Notes under the pieces: generated by a model
The model's input: only the letters and a program-made list of their open reading frames with translations
Told to the model about the DNA's origin: nothing
The model's database searches: none
Made by a program: the position numbers and the translations under genes
Assembly: GCA_039566865.1 (NCBI GenBank)
Contig: CM076943.1
Span: 14,680,001-14,744,000, forward strand
Origin: Aurelia coerulea
Lineage: Eukaryota > Cnidaria > Scyphozoa > Semaeostomeae > Ulmaridae
DNA: 64,000 nt
Direction of reading: 5' to 3'
In this document: positions 54,701-56,009 of the stretch, piece after piece
How positions within the stretch are numbered: position 1 is the stretch's first letter
How the letters are laid out: each line of letters opens with the position of its first letter

Positions 54701-56009
54701 GCATAAGAATAAAATATTTCCACCGATTTTTGCTTGTGGCCCATGGCCGAAACCTCCAAAGCCTCATTTGCACGGACCAATCAGACGGAGATTAAACGAA
54801 GAAGGCAAAAGAAACCCGTGAAAATCTTGTCTATTGAAGGCCAAACTTGGAGATATTTCCGCCGGCATCCAAAGTTGTATACCCAAACATCTGAAGAGTA
54901 GATTTATCAAAAAAAAATTCGGGAAATTTCAAGCAGTTTTTTTGTCCTGATTGCGTTTTATGAAGGTAGGTAAAATTCTTATAAATTTGTATACCAGAGC
55001 ATCTGGAAAGTAGATTTCTTCAAAACAAATTCGGGAACAGTCAAGCAGTTTTTATCCTGGTTGCGTTTTATGAATGAGAACGACTCAAAAGACCCAAAAG
55101 ACTGAATATGAAGGGTAAATACTCAGTCGTTTGGTTCATTAGGATCGTCAAAGGCAATGTGTCCATGTAAGTACAGCCGCGTATACACTCTTTTCCAAAT
55201 ATGCTGACACGATGCTGACAAAAAGCATCGAGGAGCGCACAGTGATTGGCAGAATTTAACTGATCACATGCAAAATAAAATTCCAGCTCCGAAAGCGCAA
55301 CCACAAGTAACCAAATCATCAGTCTGCTCAGGTTACCCCTTGCCACGTAGTGAGCTTCTTTACCAAAGTGATCATATGAAATATCACGTAAACTTGGCAT
55401 ATCCCCCCACGCAAAGCCGTTGTACTTACATGGACACATTACCTTCAAGGAATTTAGTTTCACCGTTCAAGTTCAACCATTTTGGTCTCTTTGTTCCTTT
55501 TCCAAGGTGTTTCCAAGTTTTCCAAGGTGAAGGTGTTGTGGCGCAGTGGTGTAATCCTCCGACTTTGCAGCCAGAGCAACAGTCAGGCGGAGCGGGCTCG
55601 ATACCCGGTAGGACCTCACCACTTGAGCGTCATGACAAGGGGTCGCGGACTCGATTAGGTCTGCTCTATCTCTGCGATCCCAGCGCTTGGCGCTGAAAAA
55701 TGCAACTTCACCTTCACCTTTTCCAACTACTCAAGCGACTTGGAGCGACCAAATTTGAACCAGGCTTTAATCATAAAACAAAGATGCTCACTTTAAAACT
55801 TTTTCCATATGATCTCCATGTATTTGCTCTGCGACCATTGCATGGTATTCAATGTATTTCTTTTCCTCGGCAGATAAATCCTCTTTTTTCTCATTCCTGG
55901 CCTCAACGGAAGTGACGTCATCATGTTCCCATGGGAAAAGAAAAACGGCAGCCAAAATAACAGCTATCAAAAGTGGAACAACAGCAAGTGCACGAATGCC
56001 ATCCATCAT
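9627..56009 (-). CDS. FOLH1-like: GCPII-family (M28) zinc carboxypeptidase gene, 18 putative exons
   Basis: Predicted 704-aa type II membrane peptidase. Coding exons, 5' to 3' on the minus strand: 56009-55792, 53873-53591, 53350-53228, 50049-49872, 47182-47089, 45716-45633, 44763-44678, 39077-38958, 34509-34427, 31948-31885, 30040-29973, 28980-28898, 27137-27114, 26817-26784, 24695-24440, 12496-12415, 11000-10911, 9771-9627. All junction phases agree and the sum is 2,115 nt. Domains: signal anchor (6-26), protease-associated insert, M28 catalytic core, C-terminal helical dimerisation domain. Zinc ligands H364, D374, E412, D440 and H526 and the catalytic base E411 are present, at the same spacing as in human GCPII up to D440. 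Several glutamate-specificity residues are not. Family members cut C-terminal Glu/Asp from peptides at the cell surface; the substrate here is uncertain. Intron 15 holds a complete gene on the other strand. Exons 13-14 are tentative. Confidence 0.88.
9772..10910. other. Peptidase intron 17 content
   Basis: No gene. Three tandem GTGTCTGACGATAA units lie at 10,051-10,120. GGGCTCC/GGCTCC motifs near 10,158-10,180 resemble the subterminal repeats of the 2.3-kb transposon. A partial G-run MITE (CCCCGGGGGGG, then GTGCCGTCCATATGGGTGGG) lies at about 10,528-10,600. A GAACATGTCTGCTATTGAAT repeat at about 10,660 recurs near 20.5 and 25.9 kb. Confidence 0.45.
10911..11000 (-). CDS. FOLH1-like: Peptidase exon 17
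   Basis: 90 nt. The peptide [20 protein letters not shown], then [10 protein letters not shown], clearly matches GCPII IVLRMMNDQLMFLERAFIDP followed by GLPDRPFYR. The acceptor is TTTCTAG and the donor GTGAGT. Confidence 0.92.
11001..12414. repeat. Peptidase intron 16 content, with inverted repeat
   Basis: An inverted pair, ACACTCTTTTCTTTTTATAA (about 11,693) and TTATAAAAAAAAGAGTGTA (about 11,945), bounds a roughly 270-bp foldback sequence. Its inner GAATATTGAGGCTGGACAAA recurs near 12,155. A 20-bp perfect palindrome AACCATAGTTAACTATGGTT is at 11,113. No gene was seen. Confidence 0.45.
12415..12496 (-). CDS. FOLH1-like: Peptidase exon 16
   Basis: 82 nt after TTTTCAG. The peptide [20 protein letters not shown], then LLLIDKK, corresponds to the GCPII helix [20 protein letters not shown]. 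Phase 1 in and phase 2 out match exons 15 and 17, although 11.9 kb and a whole gene on the other strand separate it from exon 15. Confidence 0.82.
13131..13138 (+). promoter_or_regulatory. TATA box of the nested gene
   Basis: TATAAAAG sits 174 bases upstream of the ATG at 13,305, with no other gene signal between. Transcription would start around 13,160-13,170, giving a 5' UTR of about 140 bases. The match is a strong consensus in a sensible place but is not proof of a promoter. Confidence 0.55.
13305..13343 (+). CDS. Nested gene exon 1
   Basis: Thirteen codons, [13 protein letters not shown], then a GTAGGT donor in phase 0. The open frame continues past the donor to 13,502, so an unspliced alternative product of 65 residues exists. 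Splicing is preferred because exon 2 and all later exons fit in phase. Confidence 0.65.
13305..22365 (+). CDS. Nested six-exon gene, unrecognised basic low-complexity protein
   Basis: Exons 13305-13343, 14055-14139, 15856-15968, 19207-19260, 20255-20356 and 20980-22365 join in consistent phases (0, 1, 0, 0, 0) to 593 codons including stop. All donors are GTAAGT-like or GTATGC/GTAGGT, and acceptors are CAG/TAG. The first ~230 residues (exons 1-5 and the start of exon 6) are predicted helical and rich in paired charged and aromatic residues; a coiled-coil scaffold is possible. The rest is Lys/Asn/Ser-rich, with an internal duplicated KRC...KHPS...KIP motif and a six-unit 11-residue repeat. I do not recognise the family. 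It lies entirely inside intron 15 of the peptidase gene, on the opposite strand. AATAAA at 22,466 and 22,556 could end the transcript. Confidence 0.72.
13640..13722 (+). repeat. Interstitial CCCTAA-type repeat in nested-gene intron 1
   Basis: Repeated AACCCTAACC-like hexamers, degenerate in places. They look like animal telomeric repeat (TTAGGG) on the minus strand. Beside them, TGCAGTTTAG(C/T)GG is followed by GCTAA(A/G)TGTCATATT at about 13,485-13,515 and again at 13,604-13,640, so a local duplication brackets the array. Confidence 0.55.
13840..14040 (+). repeat. Dispersed repeat related to 48.1-48.25 kb
   Basis: The block from AAGTTTGCATGTTAAT through GTATTTGACTCGTGA to AAGAACTAAAAAGCTAT and CCTTGTCATTT is shared, in order, with 48,100-48,250. 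It is probably the internal part of the foldback family whose ends are at 47,806 and 48,364. Confidence 0.5.
14055..14139 (+). CDS. Nested gene exon 2
   Basis: The acceptor is TTTCTTACAG. The peptide is [20 protein letters not shown], then HDKISKQI. The donor is GTAAGT in phase 1. Confidence 0.7.
14262..14732. mobile_element. Foldback element in nested-gene intron 2
   Basis: The left arm (14,262-14,328, with AGAGGATCATGGGTAAGTAG) and right arm (14,654-14,731, with CTACTTACCCATGATCC) are near-perfect complements of about 65 bp. No target duplication could be fixed. Readable phrases just after the right arm (14,735-14,800) do not splice in a usable phase. Confidence 0.55.
15300..15483. repeat. 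Foldback sequence with about 80-bp arms
   Basis: ATAGACTTGCTCCAAGTCTG with GTGGACTATCAGCATTAAAA on the left is mirrored by TTTTAATGGTGATAGTCCAC and CTTGGAGCAAGTCTAT on the right. A GGGGGGGG-containing loop separates them. It would form a strong hairpin. Confidence 0.6.
15856..15968 (+). CDS. Nested gene exon 3
   Basis: The acceptor is CTTTTAACAG. The peptide is [20 protein letters not shown], then [18 protein letters not shown]. It uniquely converts phase 1 to phase 0, as needed between exons 2 and 4. The donor GTATGC lies 20 bases before a TATTG microsatellite. Confidence 0.7.
16003..16185 (+). repeat. (TATTG)n pentanucleotide microsatellite
   Basis: About 180 bases of TATTG units with single-base variants (GCATTG, TATCG). 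It starts about 35 bases after the donor of nested-gene exon 3. It produces artificial open frames on both strands that should not be taken as genes. Confidence 0.9.
16690..17030 (-). mobile_element. RTE-type LINE C-terminal fragment
   Basis: The minus strand reads [20 protein letters not shown], then [20 protein letters not shown] and [15 protein letters not shown], ending at a TAG near 16,721 and an ATGATGATG-like tail. This is the conserved end of RTE/BovB-group ORF2 (RWYGHVLRM, then RPRTTW and A.DR..WR). It is a 5'-truncated insertion into nested-gene intron 3. Confidence 0.8.
17031..17474. other. Nested-gene intron 3, unassigned
   Basis: AT-rich sequence between the RTE fragment and the family B element. 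No exon, promoter or repeat could be supported. Confidence 0.4.
17475..18088. mobile_element. Foldback MITE, family B copy 1
   Basis: The ends CCGGGTGCGCCAAAATAAAC and its complement, each flanked by TA, bound long inverted arms (ACTATGCACGTTTGGCAGG, then TCGTACACTGGACCGATTTT). A second copy is at 30,072-30,678. The TA target and the end sequence suggest the Tc1/mariner group. No ORF of its own. Confidence 0.8.
18099..18895. mobile_element. Foldback element with GCGGGCGTCCCAAAATGAT end and internal duplication
   Basis: The left GCGGGCGTCCCAAAATGATG and right CATTTTGGGACATCCGGTAT ends pair. Inside, the block 18,331-18,455 is repeated at 18,513-18,636 (AAAATTGCTCAATTATCTT, then GGAGGATTAGCATGC), a 182-bp period. 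The single end AGCGGGTGTCCCAAAATGAT at about 23,089 belongs to the same family. Confidence 0.55.
19207..19260 (+). CDS. Nested gene exon 4
   Basis: Eighteen codons, [18 protein letters not shown], between TTTTTCTGTAG and GTAAGT. Phase 0 at both sides. The heptad-like spacing suggests a helix. Confidence 0.72.
19436..19960. mobile_element. Foldback MITE, family C copy 1
   Basis: Long inverted arms (CATAGGGCTCAAATC, then TCTGCCATGGAAATTTATTG and the complement) bound about 520 bp in nested-gene intron 4. Copy 2 is at 31,286-31,805. Partial relatives lie near 44.33-44.89 and 50.6-50.9 kb. Confidence 0.7.
20255..20356 (+). CDS. Nested gene exon 5
   Basis: Thirty-four codons, [20 protein letters not shown], then [14 protein letters not shown], between TTTTCTAG and GTAAGT, phase 0 at both sides. 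Confidence 0.75.
20552..20872. mobile_element. Foldback MITE with AAAGGGCTCCGTCG ends
   Basis: The left AAAAGGGCTCCGTCGTCAAA, then TGTAAACAAA, pairs with the right TTTGTTTACTGTTTGGCGAC followed by GGAGCCCCTTTTATA. It lies in nested-gene intron 5 and the ends abut TA-rich sequence. The short ORF read across it is a by-product. Confidence 0.65.
20980..22365 (+). CDS. Nested gene exon 6, long terminal exon
   Basis: 461 codons plus stop after CCTCTACAG. It begins [20 protein letters not shown], a charged helical stretch. Lys/Asn/Ser-rich sequence follows, with a six-fold 33-bp repeat (residues 361-426), and it closes with a short hydrophobic end, [22 protein letters not shown] sits five codons before the stop (after GGAATG, at about 22,348), so a further downstream exon in some transcripts cannot be excluded. 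Confidence 0.75.
   Translation, partial: KAMSFVYEQQTIIKLYKQARESSRKSEKSLRQIQRKLNAQLITCSSKTGNDYRQCIKTNRSLFGLETLKCEKSVSAAEKVVVIASGSARTAYGQNMKRCGDDHVIRFKHPSNNESKIPKLCKPVNNTAVKQRIANRSAKLLSSFPNANQGSHNSGQCSTAPKRETEQNLQLQPTASNKEEISKRCSKSVNRKHPSKGIIEIPMQSKPGKKHRTAQKSVSTGFNTDVTREDNSNKKSIIKQKNSKNETVVRRDYNNNHVIVIEDNCNNKAIVKGDNINNNAIVKGGNGYNKNDRCKQSLFSAADHCYTKCLKSDTIPPKIGDNAKTSTDVDKVYDTGKLNSQMELKVEGTKLIECLLQQVSETGLKRKRVEDSTECAYSLPQHSSYDFEAPPKKFRLEQRIICDQPKVGYHSEMLSNGCVNCKAKQQFARSHSKIPRPIQNPEAPVMFDVISYLKGMVSEAL
21667..21864 (+). repeat. In-frame 33-bp coding minisatellite (six units)
   Basis: Six consecutive 33-bp units encode variants of DNxNNx[60 protein letters not shown], and a degenerate last one starting GNGYNKN. 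The two most similar units are the fourth and fifth, suggesting the most recent duplication there. Confidence 0.75.
22366..23290. other. 3' flank of the nested gene
   Basis: AATAAA at 22,466-22,471 and 22,556-22,561 are candidate poly(A) signals for the nested gene. Beyond them is AT-rich intron of the peptidase gene and, near 23,089, a lone AGCGGGTGTCCCAAAATGAT element end. No other gene was seen. Confidence 0.45.
23294..24357. mobile_element. 1.06-kb foldback element with CAGCCCGGGCTG repeats, containing a second element
   Basis: The left TATATGAGAGTTTTCAGCC and right GGCTGAAAACTCTCATATTA ends pair. Both subterminal regions carry CAGCCCGGGCTGGAA or CAGCCCGGGCTGAAA. A second element lies inside at about 23,508-24,135, with CAGTGGCGTACCCAAGGGGG on the left and GCTGCGTACGCCTCTG on the right and GGACCCCCC blocks. 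This resembles hAT-like MITEs. It ends 83 bases before peptidase exon 15. Confidence 0.65.
24440..24695 (-). CDS. FOLH1-like: Peptidase exon 15: last zinc ligand, helical domain
   Basis: 256 nt, the largest exon after exon 2. It includes [34 protein letters not shown] and [17 protein letters not shown], matching GCPII [20 protein letters not shown] and VLPFDCRDYA. Y525-H526 correspond to Y552 and the zinc ligand H553. The acceptor is TTACCAG and the donor GTAAGT. Confidence 0.95.
24732..25430. mobile_element. Nested pair of foldback MITEs
   Basis: The outer element has ends GGCCCCGTTTTTACACTA and TAGTGTAAACGGGAGGCC. Into it is inserted a second one (24,968-25,336) with CCGGGGGGGGGGTACTTCAT on the left and ATGAAGTACCCCCC on the right. 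The inner one carries CATATGGATGGG-like repeats, as does the partial copy near 10.55 kb. Confidence 0.65.
25594..25912 (+). repeat. Diverged GGTCTAGCCAAGGGTAT repeats after a G-run end
   Basis: GGTCTAGCCAAGGGTAT-like phrases recur five or more times at irregular 40-60 base spacing, preceded by a CACGGGGGGGGGG end similar to the element at 24.97 kb. It is probably a decayed relative of that family. It is part of peptidase intron 14. Confidence 0.45.
26174..26451. mobile_element. 278-bp foldback element
   Basis: GGATTCAGCAGCCAAAGTTT, then TAGTCTAGATGCAAATGTTC, on the left is mirrored by the right arm ending AGACTAAACTTTAGGTGCTG. Arms are about 115 bp around a loop at about 26,300. It lies 38 bases from the Tc1-like repeat. 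Confidence 0.7.
26784..26817 (-). CDS. FOLH1-like: Tentative 34-nt micro-exon 14
   Basis: From acceptor CACCAAG the required phase gives [12 protein letters not shown], possibly equivalent to the GCPII segment NDFEVFFQRLGI. The donor GTATCT is weak. This model lacks the GSG part of the loop, the following GRARY arginines and about 14 residues overall. The true exon could instead be missing or unrecognised between 24.7 and 28.9 kb. Confidence 0.3.
27114..27137 (-). CDS. FOLH1-like: Tentative 24-nt micro-exon 13
   Basis: It has a GGCTGTAG acceptor and a strong GTAAGT donor. In the required phase it reads EVAISSLP, which could match GCPII PRISKL just before the GSGND loop. It preserves the phase and makes the total length divisible by three. 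It lies between the arms of a Tc1-like inverted repeat. The short length makes chance a real alternative. Confidence 0.35.
27569..28121. other. Peptidase intron 12, unassigned
   Basis: A minus-strand frame at 27,738-27,985 is open but matches nothing in the peptidase family and has no donor in a usable phase. No element boundary was seen. Confidence 0.35.
28122..28802. mobile_element. 681-bp foldback element with ACAGGGTGTC ends
   Basis: The left CAGGGTGTCACAGAAAATTG, then TTTGACGTTTGATTA, pairs with the right TAATCAAACGTCGAACAATT followed by GGGACACCCTG. TA lies at both edges. The arms are about 170 bp. The right edge lies 95 bases from the donor of exon 12. Confidence 0.7.
28898..28980 (-). 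CDS. FOLH1-like: Peptidase exon 12
   Basis: 83 nt after a pyrimidine-rich acceptor. The peptide [20 protein letters not shown], then KGHRFQP, matches GCPII [20 protein letters not shown]. It ends in phase 2 at GTAAGT, about 95 bases from a 681-bp foldback element. Confidence 0.88.
29330..29592 (+). mobile_element. LINE-like ORF2 C-terminal relic
   Basis: With one internal stop it reads [19 protein letters not shown], then [20 protein letters not shown] and [20 protein letters not shown]. The YIGHI and YRDPWIK...SR.EFAELV pattern is that of a retrotransposon ORF end, but I cannot name the clade. It is dead. Confidence 0.5.
29973..30040 (-). CDS. FOLH1-like: Peptidase exon 11
   Basis: 68 nt. 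The peptide [20 protein letters not shown], then VKM, matches GCPII [20 protein letters not shown]. The position of GCPII R463, part of the S1 arginine patch, is Glu (E450). The exon is followed upstream on the plus strand by a family B foldback element that starts 31 bases away. Confidence 0.88.
30072..30678. mobile_element. Foldback MITE, family B copy 2
   Basis: Same ends and arms as 17,475-18,088 (CCGGGTGCGCCAAAATAAAC, TA at both edges), 607 bp. It begins only 31 bases from the 5' edge of peptidase exon 11. Confidence 0.8.
30985..31052. repeat. Short palindrome CATTTCAAGTCA...TGACTTGAAATG
   Basis: GTTTCTTTACACTCATTTCA, then AGTCAAGTGAT, is followed directly by its near complement. Related arms flank 52,097-52,283 (AAGGTTTGTTTACACCCATT and complement), so this is a small foldback family. 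Confidence 0.55.
31286..31805. mobile_element. Foldback MITE, family C copy 2
   Basis: The left GCATAGGGCTTGAATC and right GATTTGAGCCCTATGC ends with long inverted arms, about 520 bp, match 19,436-19,960. It ends 80 bases from exon 10. Confidence 0.7.
31885..31948 (-). CDS. FOLH1-like: Peptidase exon 10: zinc Asp
   Basis: 64 nt. The peptide [20 protein letters not shown], then EG, matches GCPII LLQERGVAYINADSSIEG. D440 is the zinc ligand equivalent to D453. It lies just beyond a family C foldback element (31,286-31,805). Confidence 0.92.
31949..32570. other. Peptidase intron 9, 3' part, unassigned
   Basis: AT-rich intron sequence. No gene, repeat family or element end could be supported. 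Confidence 0.4.
32571..32790 (+). repeat. Diverged tandem AAATAACTTGTCC repeats
   Basis: About ten units of roughly 20 bases around AAATATAACTTGTCCT, each with substitutions and small indels. Confidence 0.55.
32832..33035 (-). mobile_element. tRNA-derived SINE, decayed copy
   Basis: On the minus strand it reads GTGGCGCTGTATTGTAATCC, then TTTGCAGCCA, and later AACGTCATGACAAAGGGCC and CACTTTCACC. It is the same order of blocks as the copy at 55.53 kb but more diverged, with an interrupted middle. Confidence 0.65.
33450..34274. other. Peptidase intron 9, repeat relics
   Basis: At 33,450-33,700 there are blocks shared with the 45.87-46.44 kb foldback element (TTTCAGAGCAA, TTGAATT, CCTGTCCCTGTTGT). 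The rest is unassigned. An open frame at 34,030-34,275 resembles nothing. Confidence 0.35.
34275..34372. repeat. Relic of the AAGCCCC-rich MITE
   Basis: CCCCCTCTCTTACAAGCCCC, then AAATTAAATAAGCCCCTCAG, resembles the ends at 47,806-47,880 and 48,250-48,364. It lies about 55 bases from exon 9. Confidence 0.55.
34427..34509 (-). CDS. FOLH1-like: Peptidase exon 9: catalytic Glu and zinc Glu
   Basis: The peptide [20 protein letters not shown], then GSTEWVE, contains the M28 motif WDAEE. E411 is the general base and E412 a zinc ligand (GCPII E424/E425). The acceptor is TTTCAG and the donor GTAAGT. A relic of a CCCCTC-rich MITE ends about 60 bases beyond the donor. Confidence 0.93.
34510..37030. 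other. Peptidase intron 8, unassigned 2.5 kb
   Basis: No feature is supported. A 78-codon frame at 34,650-34,886 with [17 protein letters not shown] looks protein-like but short, and I cannot assign it. A phrase AGCTATTGCGTTATATCTC occurs at 36,729 and 37,117. Confidence 0.35.
37363..37789. mobile_element. pogo-like MITE, 427 bp
   Basis: The ends CAGTAAATCCCCGCATATAA, then GAACCTA, and the complement are flanked by TA. CAGT followed by a CCCC/CCTC-xxATATAA-GAACC pattern is typical of pogo/Tigger-group ends. The inner sequence repeats AGGTTCTTAT. Related ends are at 60,182-60,618. Confidence 0.7.
37927..38526. mobile_element. Foldback MITE, family A copy 2 (600 bp)
   Basis: The left CCGAATGTCCCAAAAAAGTA and right CACTTTTTGGGACACCCGA ends, with TA at the edges, are the same length and internal order as 2,632-3,231. 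Mostly base substitutions separate the copies. Confidence 0.75.
38820..38950 (+). repeat. Single minisatellite-like unit next to exon 8
   Basis: TAGCCTTAATAGCTTAAAGG, then AACTTCAGGTTCTTCGTTAT and GGCAGTGGTAAACAGAGTCT, is the same unit as the 42.9-44.2 kb array. It lies in the intron immediately after the GC donor of exon 8, on the other side of the exon from the array. Confidence 0.75.
38958..39077 (-). CDS. FOLH1-like: Peptidase exon 8: first zinc ligands, apparent GC donor
   Basis: The peptide [20 protein letters not shown], then [20 protein letters not shown], carries H364 and D374, equivalent to GCPII H377 and D387. Phase 1 continuation into the next exon requires the splice AAAG|GCAGGA at 38,958/38,957. 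No GT donor fits the conserved protein, so the intron appears to be GC-AG. The rest of a minisatellite-like unit follows within 25 bases of the exon. Confidence 0.88.
39508..39655 (-). mobile_element. tRNA-derived SINE copy
   Basis: On the minus strand it reads GTGTAATCCTCTGACATTGC, GGGTTCGATCCCAGGTAGA (B-box-like), then GAGCGTCATGATAAGGGGT and CGCGGACTCC. It lacks the 3' part seen in the 55.53 kb copy. It sits directly against the truncated LINE at 39.71 kb. Confidence 0.75.
39712..40920 (+). mobile_element. 5'-truncated LINE with poly(A) tail
   Basis: A 342-codon open frame runs from about 39,712 to 40,739. It starts inside the RT domain ([15 protein letters not shown]), then [20 protein letters not shown] and [10 protein letters not shown] (YADD box), followed by [32 protein letters not shown] and [17 protein letters not shown] at the C-terminus. 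There is no frame break in this part. A 160-base 3' UTR follows, with AATAAA and an A-rich tail at 40,894-40,919. The family is jockey/CR1-type but differs from the 1.4-8.2 kb element. It lies antisense within peptidase intron 7. Confidence 0.88.
40921..41442. other. Peptidase intron 7 stretch
   Basis: A lone CCGGGTGTCCCAAAAAAAAC end lies at 41,012. Nothing else is recognised. Confidence 0.4.
41443..42323. mobile_element. piggyBac-like MITE, 881 bp
   Basis: TTAA at both edges (41,443-41,446 and 42,320-42,323) flanks inverted ends CCCTAATCCTACC. Each end is followed by a GGGGGG/TTTTCCACCCCCC or GGGGGGTGGAAAGCACCCC hairpin. TTAA targets and CCCT-starting ends fit the piggyBac group. No transposase ORF. 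Confidence 0.7.
42885..44215 (+). repeat. Minisatellite array with 410-bp higher-order period
   Basis: About thirteen units of roughly 98 bases (GGCAGTGGTAAACAGAGTCT, then TTAATCACTGCCTGAAGGGT, TACAGTAACCTTAATAGCTC and AACTTCAGGTTCTCCGTTAT). Some have an extra GGGTTACATTAACCTTAA insert. The variant with CACTGACTGAAGGGTTACAT at 43,061 recurs at 43,471, a 410-base higher-order step. It lies in peptidase intron 7 between exons 7 and 8. Confidence 0.9.
44216..44677. repeat. Family C relic
   Basis: Phrases shared with the family C foldback (ATAGACCTTTATAAACTATA, TTAGGATTCATAACAATTTA) run through 44,340-44,640, then a CCTATGCTGG-like end. It is decayed. More of the same lies at 44,840-44,890, on the other side of exon 7. 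Confidence 0.45.
44678..44763 (-). CDS. FOLH1-like: Peptidase exon 7
   Basis: 86 nt. The peptide [20 protein letters not shown], then TLQGHVEP, matches the GCPII strand ending YNVIGTLRGAVEP just before the zinc site. It lies about 0.46 kb from the minisatellite array, which sits in the following intron. Confidence 0.9.
45633..45716 (-). CDS. FOLH1-like: Peptidase exon 6
   Basis: 84 nt, phase 2 to phase 2. The peptide [20 protein letters not shown] matches GCPII MGGSAPPDSSWRGSLKVPY. The acceptor is TTTTCAG and the donor is a consensus GTAAGT. Confidence 0.88.
45869..46441. mobile_element. 573-bp inverted-repeat element
   Basis: The left AGATAGATTTTGTAACACAA, then CAATTCAAAGCGATTA, pairs with the right TAATCGCTTTGAATTG, then TTGTGTTGCAAAATCTATCC. 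Arms are about 190 bp. Relics lie at 9.0-9.33 and 33.45-33.68 kb. Confidence 0.65.
47089..47182 (-). CDS. FOLH1-like: Peptidase exon 5
   Basis: 94 nt, entering in phase 1 and leaving in phase 2. The peptide [20 protein letters not shown], then [10 protein letters not shown], corresponds to the GCPII segment with LPSIPVHPIGYYDAQKLL. The acceptor is CCCTAG and the donor GTGAGC. Confidence 0.88.
47190..48085 (+). repeat. Direct duplication, one copy filled by a MITE
   Basis: Copy 1 is 47,190-47,259 plus 47,683-47,790. Copy 2 is about 47,909-48,085. Both contain AACTATGTCATGGTTAAAG (or GACTATG...), then TGTTCTCG and ATGGCAGTA, then GGTGAAGTTTGTAATCAA. In copy 1 a 425-bp sequence separates GGCAGTA from GGGTGAAG; in copy 2 they are almost adjacent. 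Confidence 0.75.
47258..47682. mobile_element. MITE with CGCGGGAAGAAACTTTCGCG repeats, 425 bp
   Basis: TA lies at both edges. Subterminal GCGGGAAGAAACTTTCGCG on the left and CGCGAAAGTTTCTTCCCGCG on the right are complementary. The empty copy at 47.9 kb fixes the insertion at TA. Internal TTTCGCG-like motifs are numerous. Confidence 0.75.
47806..48364. mobile_element. Inverted-repeat element with AGCTCTTTTAAGC ends
   Basis: The left AGCTCTTTTAAGCTCCCGGG, then GGCTTATTTAATTTCGGAC, pairs with the right GTCTGAAATTAAATAAGCCC, then GAGGGCTCAAAAGAGCT. It contains copy 2 of the duplication above and the repeat shared with 13.84-14.04 kb. Confidence 0.65.
48588..49139. mobile_element. 552-bp element with CCGGGTGAGT ends
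   Basis: The left CCGGGTGAGTAAAGATAAAC and right CTTTTATTGACTCACCCGG ends, with TA at both edges. Lone ends of similar type lie at about 9,495 and 46,730. Confidence 0.6.
49297..49845. mobile_element. Family E element, copy 1
   Basis: The left CCGGGTGTCCCCTAAAAAAG, then TACTCCTGTTTGAAAAATGA, and right AGTACTTTTTTGGGGACACG ends, with TA at both edges; 549 bp. A related copy in opposite orientation is at 52,458-52,993. It ends 27 bases from exon 4. Confidence 0.7.
49872..50049 (-). CDS. FOLH1-like: Peptidase exon 4 (protease-associated region)
   Basis: 59 codons plus one base. The peptide includes [20 protein letters not shown] and [20 protein letters not shown], a clear match to [16 protein letters not shown] and the GVQRG block. 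The position equivalent to GCPII N257 (after PDGW) is Tyr here (PDSWYLP). The donor is GTAGGA. Confidence 0.92.
50050..50915. repeat. Peptidase intron 3, family C relics
   Basis: Short GTCGCCCATTATGGCCG direct repeats lie at about 50,103-50,135. Family C-like phrases (CCAAATCTTTGAAAAGG, ACCACAGTTTATGGATTTCT) run through 50,590-50,910. No exon is seen. Confidence 0.45.
50916..52083. mobile_element. Family D foldback element, 1.17 kb, TTAA ends
   Basis: TTAAGGTAACTCTGC on the left and GCAGAGTTACCTTAA on the right are perfect complements that begin near-identical arms of about 380 bp. Open frames on both strands in the arms are by-products. The TTAA edges would fit a piggyBac-like target duplication. 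Confidence 0.75.
52458..52993. mobile_element. Family E element, copy 2
   Basis: The left CAGGTGTCCCAAAAAAGACT and right TTTTTTCTGGGACACCTG ends, with TA at both edges; 536 bp. Its sequence is roughly the reverse complement of 49,297-49,845. Confidence 0.7.
53228..53350 (-). CDS. FOLH1-like: Peptidase exon 3
   Basis: 41 codons, phase 0 to phase 0. The peptide begins [17 protein letters not shown] and ends [14 protein letters not shown], matching the start of the protease-associated region of GCPII. The Arg in NFGRES corresponds to GCPII R210, a pocket residue that binds the substrate alpha-carboxylate, and is conserved. Confidence 0.9.
53391..53523 (+). mobile_element. LINE relic, same family as 238-732
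   Basis: Phrases GGGGACAGACTTGAAATTAC, then CGATGAAAAGGTCAGCAAAT and GGTGTTTCTCGCATAGAGGC, parallel the first LINE fragment (GACCGATTTGAGGTTACCGA and onward). It is only about 130 bases long. Confidence 0.55.
53591..53873 (-). CDS. FOLH1-like: Peptidase exon 2
   Basis: The acceptor is TTTCTAG. The peptide includes [40 protein letters not shown] and [15 protein letters not shown]. It aligns with the GCPII segment containing IPHLAGT, VLLSYP and VPPFSAFSPQG. The exon ends in phase 0 at GTGAGT. Confidence 0.92.
54242..54401. mobile_element. 160-bp near-perfect hairpin
   Basis: AAGGGTCTGTTTCATCCAGC, then ATGCCTTGCATGTGCCGTCT, on the left is mirrored almost base for base on the right, with CATGAAAATGGCGACAACA arms around a tiny loop near 54,320. 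It lies in peptidase intron 1. Confidence 0.8.
54877..55452. repeat. Direct and inverted repeats in peptidase intron 1
   Basis: A block GTAGATTT...ATTCGGGAA...TCAAGCAGTTTTT...GATTGCGTTTTATGAA (54,877-54,966) is repeated at 55,000-55,076. CAATGTGTCCATGTAAGTAC at about 55,156 and GTACTTACATGGACACATTA at about 55,423 form an inverted pair. Confidence 0.6.
55530..55722 (+). mobile_element. tRNA-derived SINE, best copy
   Basis: GTGGCGCAGTGGTGTAATCC (A-box-like head) is followed by GGGCTCGATACCCGGTAGG (B-box-like), then a tRNA-unrelated body (GAGCGTCATGACAAGGGGTC, GCGGACTCGATTAGGTCTGC) and a 3' end with TTCACCTTCACCTTTT. Box spacing of about 45-50 bases fits an internal pol III promoter. Minus-strand copies lie at 32.83 and 39.51 kb. 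It lies in peptidase intron 1, about 70 bases from exon 1. Confidence 0.8.
55792..56009 (-). CDS. FOLH1-like: Peptidase exon 1: start, signal anchor
   Basis: The ATG at 56,009 is the first in frame. The upstream frame runs without another ATG to an in-frame TAA, so this start is well supported. The short cytoplasmic tail MMDGIR is followed by a hydrophobic segment (about residues 6-26), then an acidic/basic stalk, which is type II topology as in GCPII. The exon ends in phase 2 at a GTGAGC donor (55,791-55,790). Confidence 0.85.

Noticed and set aside
55530..55722. Possible tRNA gene
   Set aside because: A/B-box-like motifs are present but no cloverleaf is apparent. The body and two more copies show it is a SINE.
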